From assembly GCA_036404435.1 (NCBI GenBank), contig DASWZN010000015.1:124001-188000 (forward strand): DNA of 64,000 nt, read 5' to 3'. The DNA is from DASWZN01 sp036404435. Lineage in GTDB: Bacteria; Acidobacteriota; Terriglobia; Bryobacterales; Bryobacteraceae. The notes under the pieces were generated by a model that was not told the DNA's origin, did no database searches, and saw nothing but the letters and a program-made list of their open reading frames with translations. Made by a program: the position numbers and the translations under genes. Numbering within the stretch: the stretch's first letter is position 1; each line of letters starts with the position of its first letter. Shown one piece after another: positions 1 through 8,417 of this stretch.

Positions 1-644
1 GCTGGAGGGTTTGGATCGTCGGCCCAGTCCAGTCGATGTTCGGGAACTCTTTCTATTCTGGAGCCGTTTTCGAGAACCCGAAATGGGACTGGCGCACCAT
101 CGACTTCGACCGCGATCTGAAGCTGGCCGAAGAAAAGACGGGACCGATCCTCGACGCGTATAACCCCGACCTGAGGAGCTTCCGGGCGCACGGCGGCAAG
201 CTGATTCAATATCACGGCTGGGGCGATGCCGCCATCGCGCCCCGCGATTCCATCGCCTTTTACGAAAAGGTGGAAGCTTTCCTGAAGCAATACCCGGACC
301 CGCGAAGCGACGCTTCGGAGCCCATCCAGGATTTTTATAGGTTATTCATGGTGCCAGGGATGGGGCACTGCGCCGGAGGTTCTGGGCCGAACAACTTCGG
401 CAACGCCGATATCGCCGATCCGAGCGTATCGCCGCAGGATGCCGGCCACGATATCCTGTTCGCGCTCGACCGCTGGGTTACGCAGGGGATCGCGCCGGAG
501 CAGATCATTGGAACCGGCAGAATCGGCGGTGCGACCATGACCCGTCCGTTGTGCCCATACCCGAAGGTGGCCCACTACACGGGCCACGGCGACCCCAAGG
601 ACGCCGCCAGCTTCGAGTGTGCCGAACGGAGCGCCAGGGAGTAG
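1..644 (+). CDS. Tannase/feruloyl esterase family protein, C-terminal part
   Basis: Partial gene: the reading frame is already open at the window edge, so the N-terminus and the nucleophilic serine are missing. The family hydrolyses ester bonds of gallate or ferulate esters and is normally secreted. The visible part carries the family's acid residue in YHGWGDAAI and the histidine in GMGHCAGG; the HC pair matches the CS-D-HC catalytic arrangement in which a disulfide brings Ser and His together. The C-terminus ends a little after CPYPKVAHYTG, as is usual for the family. Substrate cannot be told from this fragment. Confidence 0.85.
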   Translation, partial: WRVWIVGPVQSMFGNSFYSGAVFENPKWDWRTIDFDRDLKLAEEKTGPILDAYNPDLRSFRAHGGKLIQYHGWGDAAIAPRDSIAFYEKVEAFLKQYPDPRSDASEPIQDFYRLFMVPGMGHCAGGSGPNNFGNADIADPSVSPQDAGHDILFALDRWVTQGIAPEQIIGTGRIGGATMTRPLCPYPKVAHYTGHGDPKDAASFECAERSARE

Positions 645-783
645 CGCACCGGGCAAGATCTACCCGGTCGAAAATACCCGCCGCAGTGGGGCGCGGCAGG
701 TAAGTCGCGAGGCGATCGCGCCGGCGGCCGGCGTGGTGCGCCCGGGGTCAGGCGAGTTGGCCGGCAGGAAAGGAGATTGACCG

Positions 784-1104
784 ATGCACATTCGAGATCG
801 CGTGGAGAGCAGCGGGAACGTGTTTGCCGACTTGCACCTTCCTCAGGCCGACGATCTGCTCGCGAAGGCCGAGCTGGCGGCGAAGATCATCGCGGAAATT
901 CAACGGCGGCGGATGACACAAGCTCAGGCTGCGGCGGTTCTGGCGATCGATCAGCCCAAGATCTCCGCACTGAAGCAGGGCAAGCTGTCCGGCTTCTCGA
1001 TCGAGCGATTGATGCGGTTCCTGCTCCTGCTTGGGCGGGATGTCGAAATCACGGTCAAGGCAAAAGCGGGGAGACGATCAGCTGCCAGACTTCGTGTTGC
1101 CTGA
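784..1104 (+). CDS. Solitary HigA-like XRE-family antitoxin/regulator
   Basis: A 106-residue helix-turn-helix protein. The N-terminal part FADLHLPQADDLLAKAELA and the HTH around residues 40-80 (MTQAQAAAVLAIDQPKIS, then LSGFSIERLM) match the XRE antitoxins that pair with RelE/HigB-like (Gp49-type) toxins. A good ribosome site (AAGGAGA) lies just upstream of the ATG. These antitoxins usually follow the toxin gene, but the 139 bases upstream contain no toxin-like frame and the next gene is convergent, so it is an orphan here. It may act as a transcription regulator or be a relic of a toxin-antitoxin pair. Its 3' end overlaps the convergent ankyrin gene by 27 bases. Confidence 0.8.
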   Translation: MHIRDRVESSGNVFADLHLPQADDLLAKAELAAKIIAEIQRRRMTQAQAAAVLAIDQPKISALKQGKLSGFSIERLMRFLLLLGRDVEITVKAKAGRRSAARLRVA

Positions 1105-1635
1105 CCGGGTTCTGCGGCCATCACCGCCGATTGGCCTGGTAGCCATAACGATCTTCGGCACCGTGAGCTTGGAGAAACTCGCGACCTCCGCTCGGCCGCG
1201 CTCCCTTGCGCGGCGCAGCGCAGTGCCATCCTCACCGTTCGCGTTGAGATTTGCGTTCCTGCTGACCAGGTAGCGGACTGCATCAAGGTGGCCCTCACCT
1301 GAGGCTTCGATCAGTGCCGTGTAGCCGAACTTGTCGCGCTGGTTTACATCTACGCCATTGTCGAGCAAGTATCGGAGCACCTCGGTCTTACCGGTCCATC
1401 CCGCGGCCACGATCGGAGGCCCGTTGCCCGGACCGGGTCTCTTGAGATCGGCGCCAGCGATTCGCAGGAGGCGCATGCTCCACACATCGCCTCGATGGGC
1501 GGCGGCCGTCAAAGCTTCATCGCGATGCTCGATGATCGAAACGCGGACGCGTGGAATGGCCAGTCCCAGTAGTGATAGGCCGACCATAGCGGCCACCGCA
1601 ATCCTGAGGACTCTCCGGTGCCTTGATCTCACCAA
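1078..1635 (-). CDS. Membrane-anchored ankyrin-repeat protein
   Basis: A 185-residue protein starting with TTG (or GTG three bases later). Residues 8-28 form one hydrophobic segment after a basic N-terminus, giving a signal anchor with the rest probably outside the cytoplasm. The remainder holds about three ankyrin repeats: recognisable units are GNGPPIVAAGWTGKTEVLR, FGYTALIEASGEGHLDAVR and EDGTALRRARERGRAEV. Ankyrin repeats mediate protein binding; no enzymatic part is visible and no partner is indicated by the neighbours. The last 25 or so residues are basic and low in structure and overlap the convergent antitoxin gene. Confidence 0.7.
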   Translation of the reverse strand: MVRSRHRRVLRIAVAAMVGLSLLGLAIPRVRVSIIEHRDEALTAAAHRGDVWSMRLLRIAGADLKRPGPGNGPPIVAAGWTGKTEVLRYLLDNGVDVNQRDKFGYTALIEASGEGHLDAVRYLVSRNANLNANGEDGTALRRARERGRAEVASFSKLTVPKIVMATRPIGGDGRRTRSGNTKSGS

Positions 1636-1712
1636 GTGCCTTCCGTCTTGATGCTACCGCGTTCGGGGCGTAACCGTAGGCTCGCTTGAGTGGACAAGTG
1701 ACTTAAGTAAAG

Positions 1713-1759
1713 TTGGCGGGGACGACGGGGTTCGAACCCGCGACCTCCGACGTGACAGG
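1713..1759. repeat. attL: partial tRNA-Asp copy, left end of island
   Basis: Forty-seven bases identical to 18292-18338, covering the tRNA-Asp 3' half from the anticodon loop through the T arm and acceptor strand to the CCA. It lacks the 5' half of the tRNA (the sequence diverges right after the anticodon), so it is not a functional tRNA gene. It marks the left crossover of site-specific integration. Confidence 0.92.
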
Positions 1760-1866
1760 GGCAAGGACTAATTCTTTGTTTTCAGGTAAGTGGGTTACGG
1801 CTCAGTGTGTTGCGGACGCTCGTGAGGACACGAGTCGACACGAAATGACCCGTTTTCGCGGGTGTT

Positions 1867-1889
1867 AGTGACACAGCTACTGACACACC
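1867..1889. repeat. 23-bp subterminal repeat, left copy (possible Int arm site)
   Basis: Identical to 18225-18247 near the other end, in the same orientation. It contains a TGACAC unit twice, nine bases apart in start-to-start sense by eye, as expected of recombinase arm-type sites. In the right copy the same bases encode the SDTATDTP residues of the integrase tail. It lies between attL and the end of the pnkp gene. Confidence 0.55.
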
Positions 1890-1890
1890 T

Positions 1891-4440
1891 CTATAGTCGC
1901 GGATCCACCGGCTCGCTCTCGAGAGCCAGCACACCAAAGACGCACTCGTGAACGCGCCGGAGCGGCTCCTGGCGAACGAAGCGCTCCAGGCCTTCGATGC
2001 CGAGCGCGAACTCGCGGAGTGCGAGGGAGCGTTTCGCGTTCAGGCCGCGCGACCGCAGCCTGGTCAGGTTCTCCGCCATGGTGTATTCCGGGCCGTAGAT
2101 GATGCGGAGGTACTCGCGACCGCGGCACTTCAGCGCCGGCTGCGCCAGGCCACGCCGCCCTCGGGCGACGAACGCCAGCGGCTTGACCACCATCCCCTCG
2201 CCGCCAGCGGCAGTCAGCTCTTCCCACCACTTGGCCGCCGCTTGCTGGCTCTCCGCGTCCGTCAAGTCGACTTTCAGAAATGGCGTCGCAAGCAGGAGCG
2301 CGGGATCTTGAGCGCAAACCGCGCCCAGCGTCTGCATGTGCCACAAGTGGTCTTTGTCGCTGTGGACCGCGCCTTCGGTCGCGAGCAGATGGAAGGGCGC
2401 CAGCTTATAGTCGTCGAGCGAGTGAACTGGCCAACAATAGCGGCGGTACGCCTCGACGTATAGCGCCGCGGCCTCCGCCCGTTCACGGTAGCGCGCGAGC
2501 AGCGGCGTGACTTCCGCGTTCCCCTGCGCCGCTTGCTCCAGAACCGCTGCGACTTGCGGCAATGCGGCACATGCGGCGCAGCCGGTGCCGGCGTATTGTT
2601 GGCGCAAAAGCTCCTGCGCCTTCGCAGACCACGGCATGAGTTCGCAATCGAGGCATGCCCAGTCGGTGTCGAAGTTTTCCCAGAATCCGGAAGCGCTGAG
2701 AGCGGCGTGAACGCGAGCCAGGAATCCCGACTCAAGCTGGGGATCGCTGAAGAACCGCCGGCCGGTGCGAGTGTAACAGACGCCCATGCCCTCGTCGACG
2801 ACGCCGAACCGCTTGCGGGCGACGTCCTCATCACGACAGAGGACCACCACGGCCCGCGAGCCCATGTGCTTCTGCTCGCAGATCACGCCGGGCAGACCCT
2901 CGTGCCGGTAGTGGGCGAACGCCTCCTCCGGGTATTCGAGATAGCCATCACGTTGGCTGGTCTCCGAAGGCGACATGGTCGGAGGGAGATAGATCAGCCA
3001 CTTGGGGTTGATCGCGTACCGGCTCATGACTTCGAGAGCAGCGGTGGCATTCTCCTCTCGGATCGTGACCGTCTTGTGCAGCCGCGTGGTGACGATCCGC
3101 TTTCCGAGAACGTCCTCGATATCGAGCAGATCGTCGTGCTGCTGCTGGGCCGTCAACACGGGAACGTCGGCGGCTTCCTCCGGCTTGAAGGGCTTGACCG
3201 GCTCGTAGTAGACGCTCCGCGCGGGGGTGGAGATCAGTTCCTTCTCCGGGTAACGGAGCGCCGTCAGCTTGCCGCCGAACACGCAGCCGGTATCGATGTT
3301 GACGGTGCGATTGAGCCATTCGGGCTCGGCGACCGGGGTGTGGCCGTAAACGACAATGGCTTTGCCGCGATACTCCGCGGCCCAATTCGCGCGCACCGGG
3401 AGACCATACTCGTCGGTCTCGCCAGTCGTTTCCCCGTACATCGCAAAGTCGCGAACCTTGCCCGAGCCGCGGCCCTGTAGCTCCTCCTTCATCCCGGCAT
3501 GGGCCACAACGAGCTTGCCATCGTCCAGCATGTAATGACTGACGAGCTTGTCCAGGAACACGGACACCTTCTGCTTGAACTCCGGCGGTTCGCCTTCCAG
3601 TTGCTGAAGCGTTTCCGCAAGCCCGTGCGTGATCTGCACGTCGCGCCCCTTCAGTTTCCGAACGAGCTTCATGTCGTGGTTGCCGGGAACGCACAGCGCC
3701 GTTCCGTTTTCCACCATCGCCATGACGAGGCGCAGCACTTCGGAGATCTTGGGGCCTCTGTCCACCAGATCTCCAAGGAAAACGGCCTTGCGGCCAGCCG
3801 GCGGAGTCACCGCGACTCCGTCGACCCGGTATCCAAGCTGCCCCAACAGATCCACCAGCTCGTCGAAGCACCCGTGAACATCGCCGACGATGTCGAACGG
3901 GCCGTGGTCGTCCTTCTTGTTGTTCCAGAGAGGCTGGCGCTCGACCTGCGCCGCCTCCACTTCCTCCGGGGACGAGAGGATATAGACGTGCCGGAAGCCC
4001 TCGCGCTCCAGAGATCGCAGGTGTCGCCTGAGCTGCTGAGACTGGCTGTGAATCACATGCCGCCCGAAGTCGCGATCTGTGCGGCCCTGATTGCGGTCCT
4101 CGCAAATCCTCGTGGAGAGGTTGAGGACGATAGCCACGGGGATCGCGTGGTATTTGCGCGCGAGTTCGACCAGCGGCGCGCGGGCTTCCTGTTGCACGTT
4201 CGTAGCGTCGATGACGGTCAGTCTCGCGGCCGCCAGCCTCTTGGCCGCGATGAAATGCAGGACCTCGAAAGCGTCGTTGGTCGCCGCCTGGTCGTTTTCG
4301 TCGTCCGAGACCAGGCCACGGCAGAAGTCCGACGAAAGGGTCTCGGTCGGCTTGAAGTGCTGTTGCGCGAAAGTGGACTTTCCGCAGCCGGACGGTCCAA
4401 CAAGCACCACCAGCGAGAGTTCCGGAATTGTGATCTTCAT
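1891..4440 (-). CDS. pnkp: Polynucleotide kinase-phosphatase-ligase (Pnkp), bacterial RNA repair
   Basis: An 849-residue three-domain enzyme that heals and seals cleaved RNA. The kinase P-loop GPSGCGKST is at residues 15-23. The calcineurin-like phosphatase has DVHG (187-190), GDLVDRG (223-229), GNHD (253-256), HAG near 314 and GHTP near 366. The C-terminal adenylyltransferase/ligase-like domain has the nucleotidyl-lysine in EQKHMGSR (about K524) and an acidic motif LDCELMPW near 600. All key motifs are present and the length fits the family. The ATG is chosen because MKITIPELSL begins the family homology and its ATGA overlaps the hen1 stop, giving translational coupling. With Hen1 it forms the Pnkp-Hen1 complex, which repairs RNAs such as tRNAs cut by ribotoxins. 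Location on a mobile island suggests a defensive role. Confidence 0.95.
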   Translation of the reverse strand: MKITIPELSLVVLVGPSGCGKSTFAQQHFKPTETLSSDFCRGLVSDDENDQAATNDAFEVLHFIAAKRLAAARLTVIDATNVQQEARAPLVELARKYHAIPVAIVLNLSTRICEDRNQGRTDRDFGRHVIHSQSQQLRRHLRSLEREGFRHVYILSSPEEVEAAQVERQPLWNNKKDDHGPFDIVGDVHGCFDELVDLLGQLGYRVDGVAVTPPAGRKAVFLGDLVDRGPKISEVLRLVMAMVENGTALCVPGNHDMKLVRKLKGRDVQITHGLAETLQQLEGEPPEFKQKVSVFLDKLVSHYMLDDGKLVVAHAGMKEELQGRGSGKVRDFAMYGETTGETDEYGLPVRANWAAEYRGKAIVVYGHTPVAEPEWLNRTVNIDTGCVFGGKLTALRYPEKELISTPARSVYYEPVKPFKPEEAADVPVLTAQQQHDDLLDIEDVLGKRIVTTRLHKTVTIREENATAALEVMSRYAINPKWLIYLPPTMSPSETSQRDGYLEYPEEAFAHYRHEGLPGVICEQKHMGSRAVVVLCRDEDVARKRFGVVDEGMGVCYTRTGRRFFSDPQLESGFLARVHAALSASGFWENFDTDWACLDCELMPWSAKAQELLRQQYAGTGCAACAALPQVAAVLEQAAQGNAEVTPLLARYRERAEAAALYVEAYRRYCWPVHSLDDYKLAPFHLLATEGAVHSDKDHLWHMQTLGAVCAQDPALLLATPFLKVDLTDAESQQAAAKWWEELTAAGGEGMVVKPLAFVARGRRGLAQPALKCRGREYLRIIYGPEYTMAENLTRLRSRGLNAKRSLALREFALGIEGLERFVRQEPLRRVHECVFGVLALESEPVDPRL

Positions 4441-5828
4441 CGGGTGAAAATCCCCATTTGCGTGGGCGCGCCCACGGCGGCGTCTTCCGGTCCCACCGGC
4501 AAAAACCGAACGGAGTATCCGAAGCGTTCGCTGACGGCGGCAGCCCATTCCTCAAACTGCGCGCGCGACCACTCGAAGCGATGGTCCTTGTGACGGAACT
4601 GCCCCGCGGGCAGCGACGTGAACTTGACGTTGTACTCGGCGTTGGGTGTCGTCAAGATCACGGTGCCGGCTTTGGCGTGCTCGAAAACGACGCGTTCGAA
4701 AGCCGCCAGGCGCGGAGGGTCCAAGTGCTCGATCACTTCGGCGACGACCGCGGCGTCGTACCCGCTCAAACGCGCATCGCGATACATCAGGGACCCATGA
4801 ATCAGTCGGATGCGCTCCCGCTGTTTTGGCGCTAGCTGCTCCAGACGCAACCGCTCGGTGGAGATTTCCAGGCTCCGGTGGGAAACATCCATCCCGACGA
4901 TCTCCTGAAACGAGCGATCCTCCAGCAGCGCCCTGAGAAGCTTCCCCTCTCCGCACCCCAGATCGAGAACGCGAGCGGCGCCGGACGCTTTCAATGCCGC
5001 GATGATCGCGCCGATGCGCTGCTGCCAGAGTTGGAGAGGTTCCTCGATCGCGAACTCTTCGGTGGCACGCGTCTCCTCCTCGCGATCCGGATCGGAAAGG
5101 TCCTCGTCCGTGAGGCGCGCAAGGGCCTCGCGCGTGAGGTGGCGCTGATGGCGCAGGTAACGCTTGACAATCGCGTCCCGCGCCGGGTGCGAGGCGAGCC
5201 AACCCTCACCCTGGCGGAGCAGTTTCTCGACTTCATCGTCGCCGACCCAGTAGTGCTTCTCCGCGTCCAAGACGGGAATCAGCACGTAGAGATGCGTCAG
5301 CAGATCCGAAAGGCGCACATTTCCGCGCAGCTCAACCGAGCAGTAGGGACCCTCGCCCCATTCCGGAAACCGCTCGTCCAGAGCGTGATGTTGCGCCGTC
5401 ACTACATAGCCCAGAGGCTCGAACAATTCCCGCAGAAAAGGTTCGCCGCCCCGGCACGGAACGGCGGCGATGCGTGCGGTGAGGTCGAGATGCTGCTCGG
5501 CCAACTCCGGCTTACCCTTGCTCCGCCCGCCCAGGGCGCTTCCCAGCACCTGCGCGATCGCCACGCTCAAGTAGGAGGAGGCGACGTACGGCCGGTCGTT
5601 GACGTACTGATCCAGTGCGCCGCCCTCCCCCGTGCCTTTTCGCACCAGTCCAACCGGGTCGACGTCCAGCAGAAGCGCGGCCGTGCAGCGCTCATCCCCA
5701 GCCTCCGGGTAGAAGACGTGCGTCTTGCCGAACGACAACTCGAAAGACTGAACCTTGGCAGGATGCTTGTGCAAAAGATAGCCGAGGTCCGTTGCCGGCG
5801 GGCTCTGATTCGTGATCGTGAGAAGCAT
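4437..5828 (-). CDS. hen1: Hen1 3'-terminal RNA ribose 2'-O-methyltransferase
   Basis: A 463-residue protein. The N-terminal half is the bacterial Hen1 domain that activates the Pnkp ligase. The C-terminal half is a SAM methyltransferase with the cofactor loop DLGCGEG (289-295) and the Hen1 metal site EVIEHL (E364, E367, H368) plus the histidines of HKDHRFEW (413-416). It methylates the 2'-OH at the 3' end of damaged RNA before Pnkp seals it, so the repaired junction resists recleavage. It is the first gene of the hen1-pnkp pair, overlapping pnkp by ATGA. A TATACT hexamer ends seven bases before the ATG and no ribosome site is visible, suggesting a leaderless transcript. Confidence 0.94.
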   Translation of the reverse strand: MLLTITNQSPPATDLGYLLHKHPAKVQSFELSFGKTHVFYPEAGDERCTAALLLDVDPVGLVRKGTGEGGALDQYVNDRPYVASSYLSVAIAQVLGSALGGRSKGKPELAEQHLDLTARIAAVPCRGGEPFLRELFEPLGYVVTAQHHALDERFPEWGEGPYCSVELRGNVRLSDLLTHLYVLIPVLDAEKHYWVGDDEVEKLLRQGEGWLASHPARDAIVKRYLRHQRHLTREALARLTDEDLSDPDREEETRATEEFAIEEPLQLWQQRIGAIIAALKASGAARVLDLGCGEGKLLRALLEDRSFQEIVGMDVSHRSLEISTERLRLEQLAPKQRERIRLIHGSLMYRDARLSGYDAAVVAEVIEHLDPPRLAAFERVVFEHAKAGTVILTTPNAEYNVKFTSLPAGQFRHKDHRFEWSRAQFEEWAAAVSERFGYSVRFLPVGPEDAAVGAPTQMGIFTR

Positions 5829-5835
5829 CGAAACG

Positions 5836-5841
5836 AGTATA
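5836..5841 (-). promoter_or_regulatory. Putative -10 element of hen1 (leaderless)
   Basis: Reads TATACT on the minus strand, seven bases before the hen1 ATG, placing transcription start at or next to the start codon. No good -35 hexamer is seen 17 bases further upstream, so the call rests on the -10 match and the absence of a ribosome site. Confidence 0.4.
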
Positions 5842-6017
5842 CTGTGATTCTTCGGCCTGCCCGGTTCGTTGCGATTTACATTTCCCGTCGTCGACTATTC
5901 CGGCTGCTTCGCTGGCCTCCAGTTCATCAAGGTTGCGCGTCAGCCGGGCGATGGCCAGGGTTTTCCGGGTGTTGCGATCTCAACCCAGGCTTTGCGCAAG
6001 GAAAATCGAACAAAAGG

Positions 6018-8417
6018 TCATAACGAGAAAGCCTGCTGCTTGGGCACGCCCTCGAGGATCTTGTAGCCCATATCGCTATAGCCCTTCAATCGTCGGTCGT
6101 ACATGCGCGCCAGCATTCGCACGTTCTTATCGATGTAGTCGTAAACTTCGACGACACGCTTGCTGTCGTACAGCCGGTGAAGCCGGCCTGCGTACTGCTG
6201 CAAGGTCCCCTTCCAGGAGATCGGCATCGCCAAGAACAGCGTGTCGAGCCGGGCATCGTCAAACCCTTCGCCGATGTAGCTCCCTGTGGCAAGAATCACG
6301 CGCTGCTCGGTTTCTGGAACTGCGGCGAGCTGCTCCGCAATTGCTCTGCGCTGCTTTCGGCCCAGTCCGCCTCTCAGAACGAAAACGTTCTTCACCAGCC
6401 CGCTCACCTTGCTCGCAAAGACATTCAGGTGCTCGGTTCGGCCGGTGAGCAATAGTGGGGACCGGCCCGCCTGAACCGCGCGAACCAGGTCTCCCGCAAT
6501 CATCTCGTTGCGCGCCTCGTCGCCAACAAGATCGGCATAGATGTCTTGGATGCTGACCTCCCCGGCTTCCGAAGGCATCTGGAAATCGGTGTGCCGAGGG
6601 ATGACTACGTGGTCAAAGGGACTGGCCTCTGTCATTGTCCGAGCGCTCATGCGGTAGCGAATCGGGCCACACTGCATGTAGATGATCGGATGATGGCCGT
6701 CCTTTCGGGTCGGTGTCGCCGTGAGGCCGACCACGTAACGCGCCTTGGCCTCGCGCATCACCTTTTCGAAGGTGACCGCTGACAGATGATGGCACTCGTC
6801 AACGACTATGTGGCCGTACTCAGCAACGAAGTCCTTGACCTCCTGCTTTTGGTGTAGGCTCTGAAGAACCGCGACATCGATCCGCCCAGTACGGGTCGTC
6901 TTCCCGCCTCCGATCTGCCCTATCTCATCGACCGGCAGATCCAAGAACATCGCCAGCCTCTCGCGCCACTGATCGAGCAATTGTTGCCGGTGCACCAGCA
7001 CCAGCGCGCTCACGTTTCGATGGGCGATCAACCACGCCGCCACGGCCGTCTTGCCGAAGGCAGTCGGCGCGCACACGACGCCATCGTCGTGCTGGATGAC
7101 AGCTTTGACCGCCTCCTCTTGATGAATGCGCAGGCTGCCTCGGAATTGGACATTGATCGGCGCTCCGGAGAGTCGCTCGTCCCGAACGAGGGGCTTCACT
7201 CGATGACTCTCGAGCAGTGCGGTCGCGTCGGCCAGGCAACCGCGCGGCAGCGCCAGATGTTTGGGCAGATCCTCGCCGCACCCGATGACCCGGGGCTTGT
7301 CATAGGTGGAAAGGCGCAGGGATTGCGCTTTGTAGAACTCCGGATTCTGGAAAGCGGCGATCCGGAGCAACCGGTTCAGCATCGCCGGCGGCATCCCCTC
7401 CTTTTCGATGAAGAGAAGGTTGGCGCGGACGATATTCACCGATGCAGGCAGTGGGCCTTCGATAGGACGATCCGCGCGCCTGCGCGATGGCGGAAGCGTC
7501 CAAGGGTCAGGGACATCGTCGTCCTCGGTCGCGCTGATACGCACTCCGATGAGATCGCCCCTTCGCTGAACCTCACTGACCAGCGATTCGGCCGCCGCGG
7601 AGCTCATGCGACGGACCGAGGAGAGAAACGCCCACTGATCGGGGTACGGCACGATCCTGTCATCTACAAACACGCTGTTGCCGGCATCGCGTGGCGACTT
7701 TTGCAACGGAAGTGCGATCAGGTTGCCGAAGCCGCCCTTTGGCATGGTGTCCTGGTTGGGGAAGAACCGATCGTAAGAATCGAGGCCGATCTGATGGCGT
7801 CGCTCCATTGTGCGTGTGAGCAGCGCGCAGCCGAGTTTCCTTGCCACAACCGCTGAAATGGCGCGATCGAAGAAGATCCAGAGGTGACCGCCGTCTCCGG
7901 ATCTCGATCTCTCCAGAGCGGCCTGGACATCCCAATCCAGGCAGGTGGCGAGAAACGCTGCGGCGTCCTCTTGCCAAGTCTTCTTGTCGAAATCCGCCGC
8001 AAGGAACCAACACGTTTCATCGAGCAACAACGGGTACACTCCAACGGTAATCTTGCCCGTGAGGTGCGCTCGAATCACGTGGTCGGTGAGCGGGAGGAGC
8101 TTCCGAGTGTCTCTGTCGACTCGCTGCCGGTCCTCCTGCTTCGCCGCATAGTATGCCTTCCAGTCCCGTTCCGACTTGGGGCTGTACCCATTTCGGCCGT
8201 CCGGGCTTTCCCAGCGGACTGCGTACACATCTTCGCGACCGCGAAAGAGCTCTCGAAACAGCTTGACCTTCTCATCGGGCGCCAGTGCCGGAGCGTTCTT
8301 GGTCACGGCAGGCTCTGCGGCCGTACCCGTGTCGGACGGAACCTCAATGCCAAGCTCTTCAAGCAGCTGCCGGAGGCGCCGATTCTCGCTGCGAAGACGA
8401 GTTAGTTCGTCACCCAT
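6018..8417 (-). CDS. TOTE-type archaeo-eukaryotic primase fused to SF2 helicase
   Basis: A 799-residue fusion. A short coiled coil (residues 2-22) is followed by an archaeo-eukaryotic primase-like domain with the metal-binding DFD (142-144) and the GDGGHLWIFF motif with H178. The second half is a superfamily 2 helicase: P-loop APTAFGKT (450-457), DECHH (540-544), TATPTR (566-571) and QYAGRLHR near 760. This is the architecture of the nuclease-primase-helicase effectors called TOTE conflict systems, proposed to act on invading DNA or RNA. No nuclease domain is evident here. The start overlaps the AbiEii stop by eight bases, so it is the third gene of an abiEi-abiEii-TOTE operon. Role in defence is inference from family and context. 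Confidence 0.85.
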   Translation of the reverse strand: MGDELTRLRSENRRLRQLLEELGIEVPSDTGTAAEPAVTKNAPALAPDEKVKLFRELFRGREDVYAVRWESPDGRNGYSPKSERDWKAYYAAKQEDRQRVDRDTRKLLPLTDHVIRAHLTGKITVGVYPLLLDETCWFLAADFDKKTWQEDAAAFLATCLDWDVQAALERSRSGDGGHLWIFFDRAISAVVARKLGCALLTRTMERRHQIGLDSYDRFFPNQDTMPKGGFGNLIALPLQKSPRDAGNSVFVDDRIVPYPDQWAFLSSVRRMSSAAAESLVSEVQRRGDLIGVRISATEDDDVPDPWTLPPSRRRADRPIEGPLPASVNIVRANLLFIEKEGMPPAMLNRLLRIAAFQNPEFYKAQSLRLSTYDKPRVIGCGEDLPKHLALPRGCLADATALLESHRVKPLVRDERLSGAPINVQFRGSLRIHQEEAVKAVIQHDDGVVCAPTAFGKTAVAAWLIAHRNVSALVLVHRQQLLDQWRERLAMFLDLPVDEIGQIGGGKTTRTGRIDVAVLQSLHQKQEVKDFVAEYGHIVVDECHHLSAVTFEKVMREAKARYVVGLTATPTRKDGHHPIIYMQCGPIRYRMSARTMTEASPFDHVVIPRHTDFQMPSEAGEVSIQDIYADLVGDEARNEMIAGDLVRAVQAGRSPLLLTGRTEHLNVFASKVSGLVKNVFVLRGGLGRKQRRAIAEQLAAVPETEQRVILATGSYIGEGFDDARLDTLFLAMPISWKGTLQQYAGRLHRLYDSKRVVEVYDYIDKNVRMLARMYDRRLKGYSDMGYKILEGVPKQQAFSL

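Noticed and set aside
1713..1790. A second tRNA-Asp gene at the left end
   Set aside because: Only the 3' half matches; the sequence beyond the anticodon cannot form the D arm or the 5' acceptor strand.
4441..4548. Extended N-terminus of Pnkp from an upstream start
   Set aside because: The added 36 residues are arginine-rich and lie inside hen1; the ATGA-coupled ATG gives the family start.
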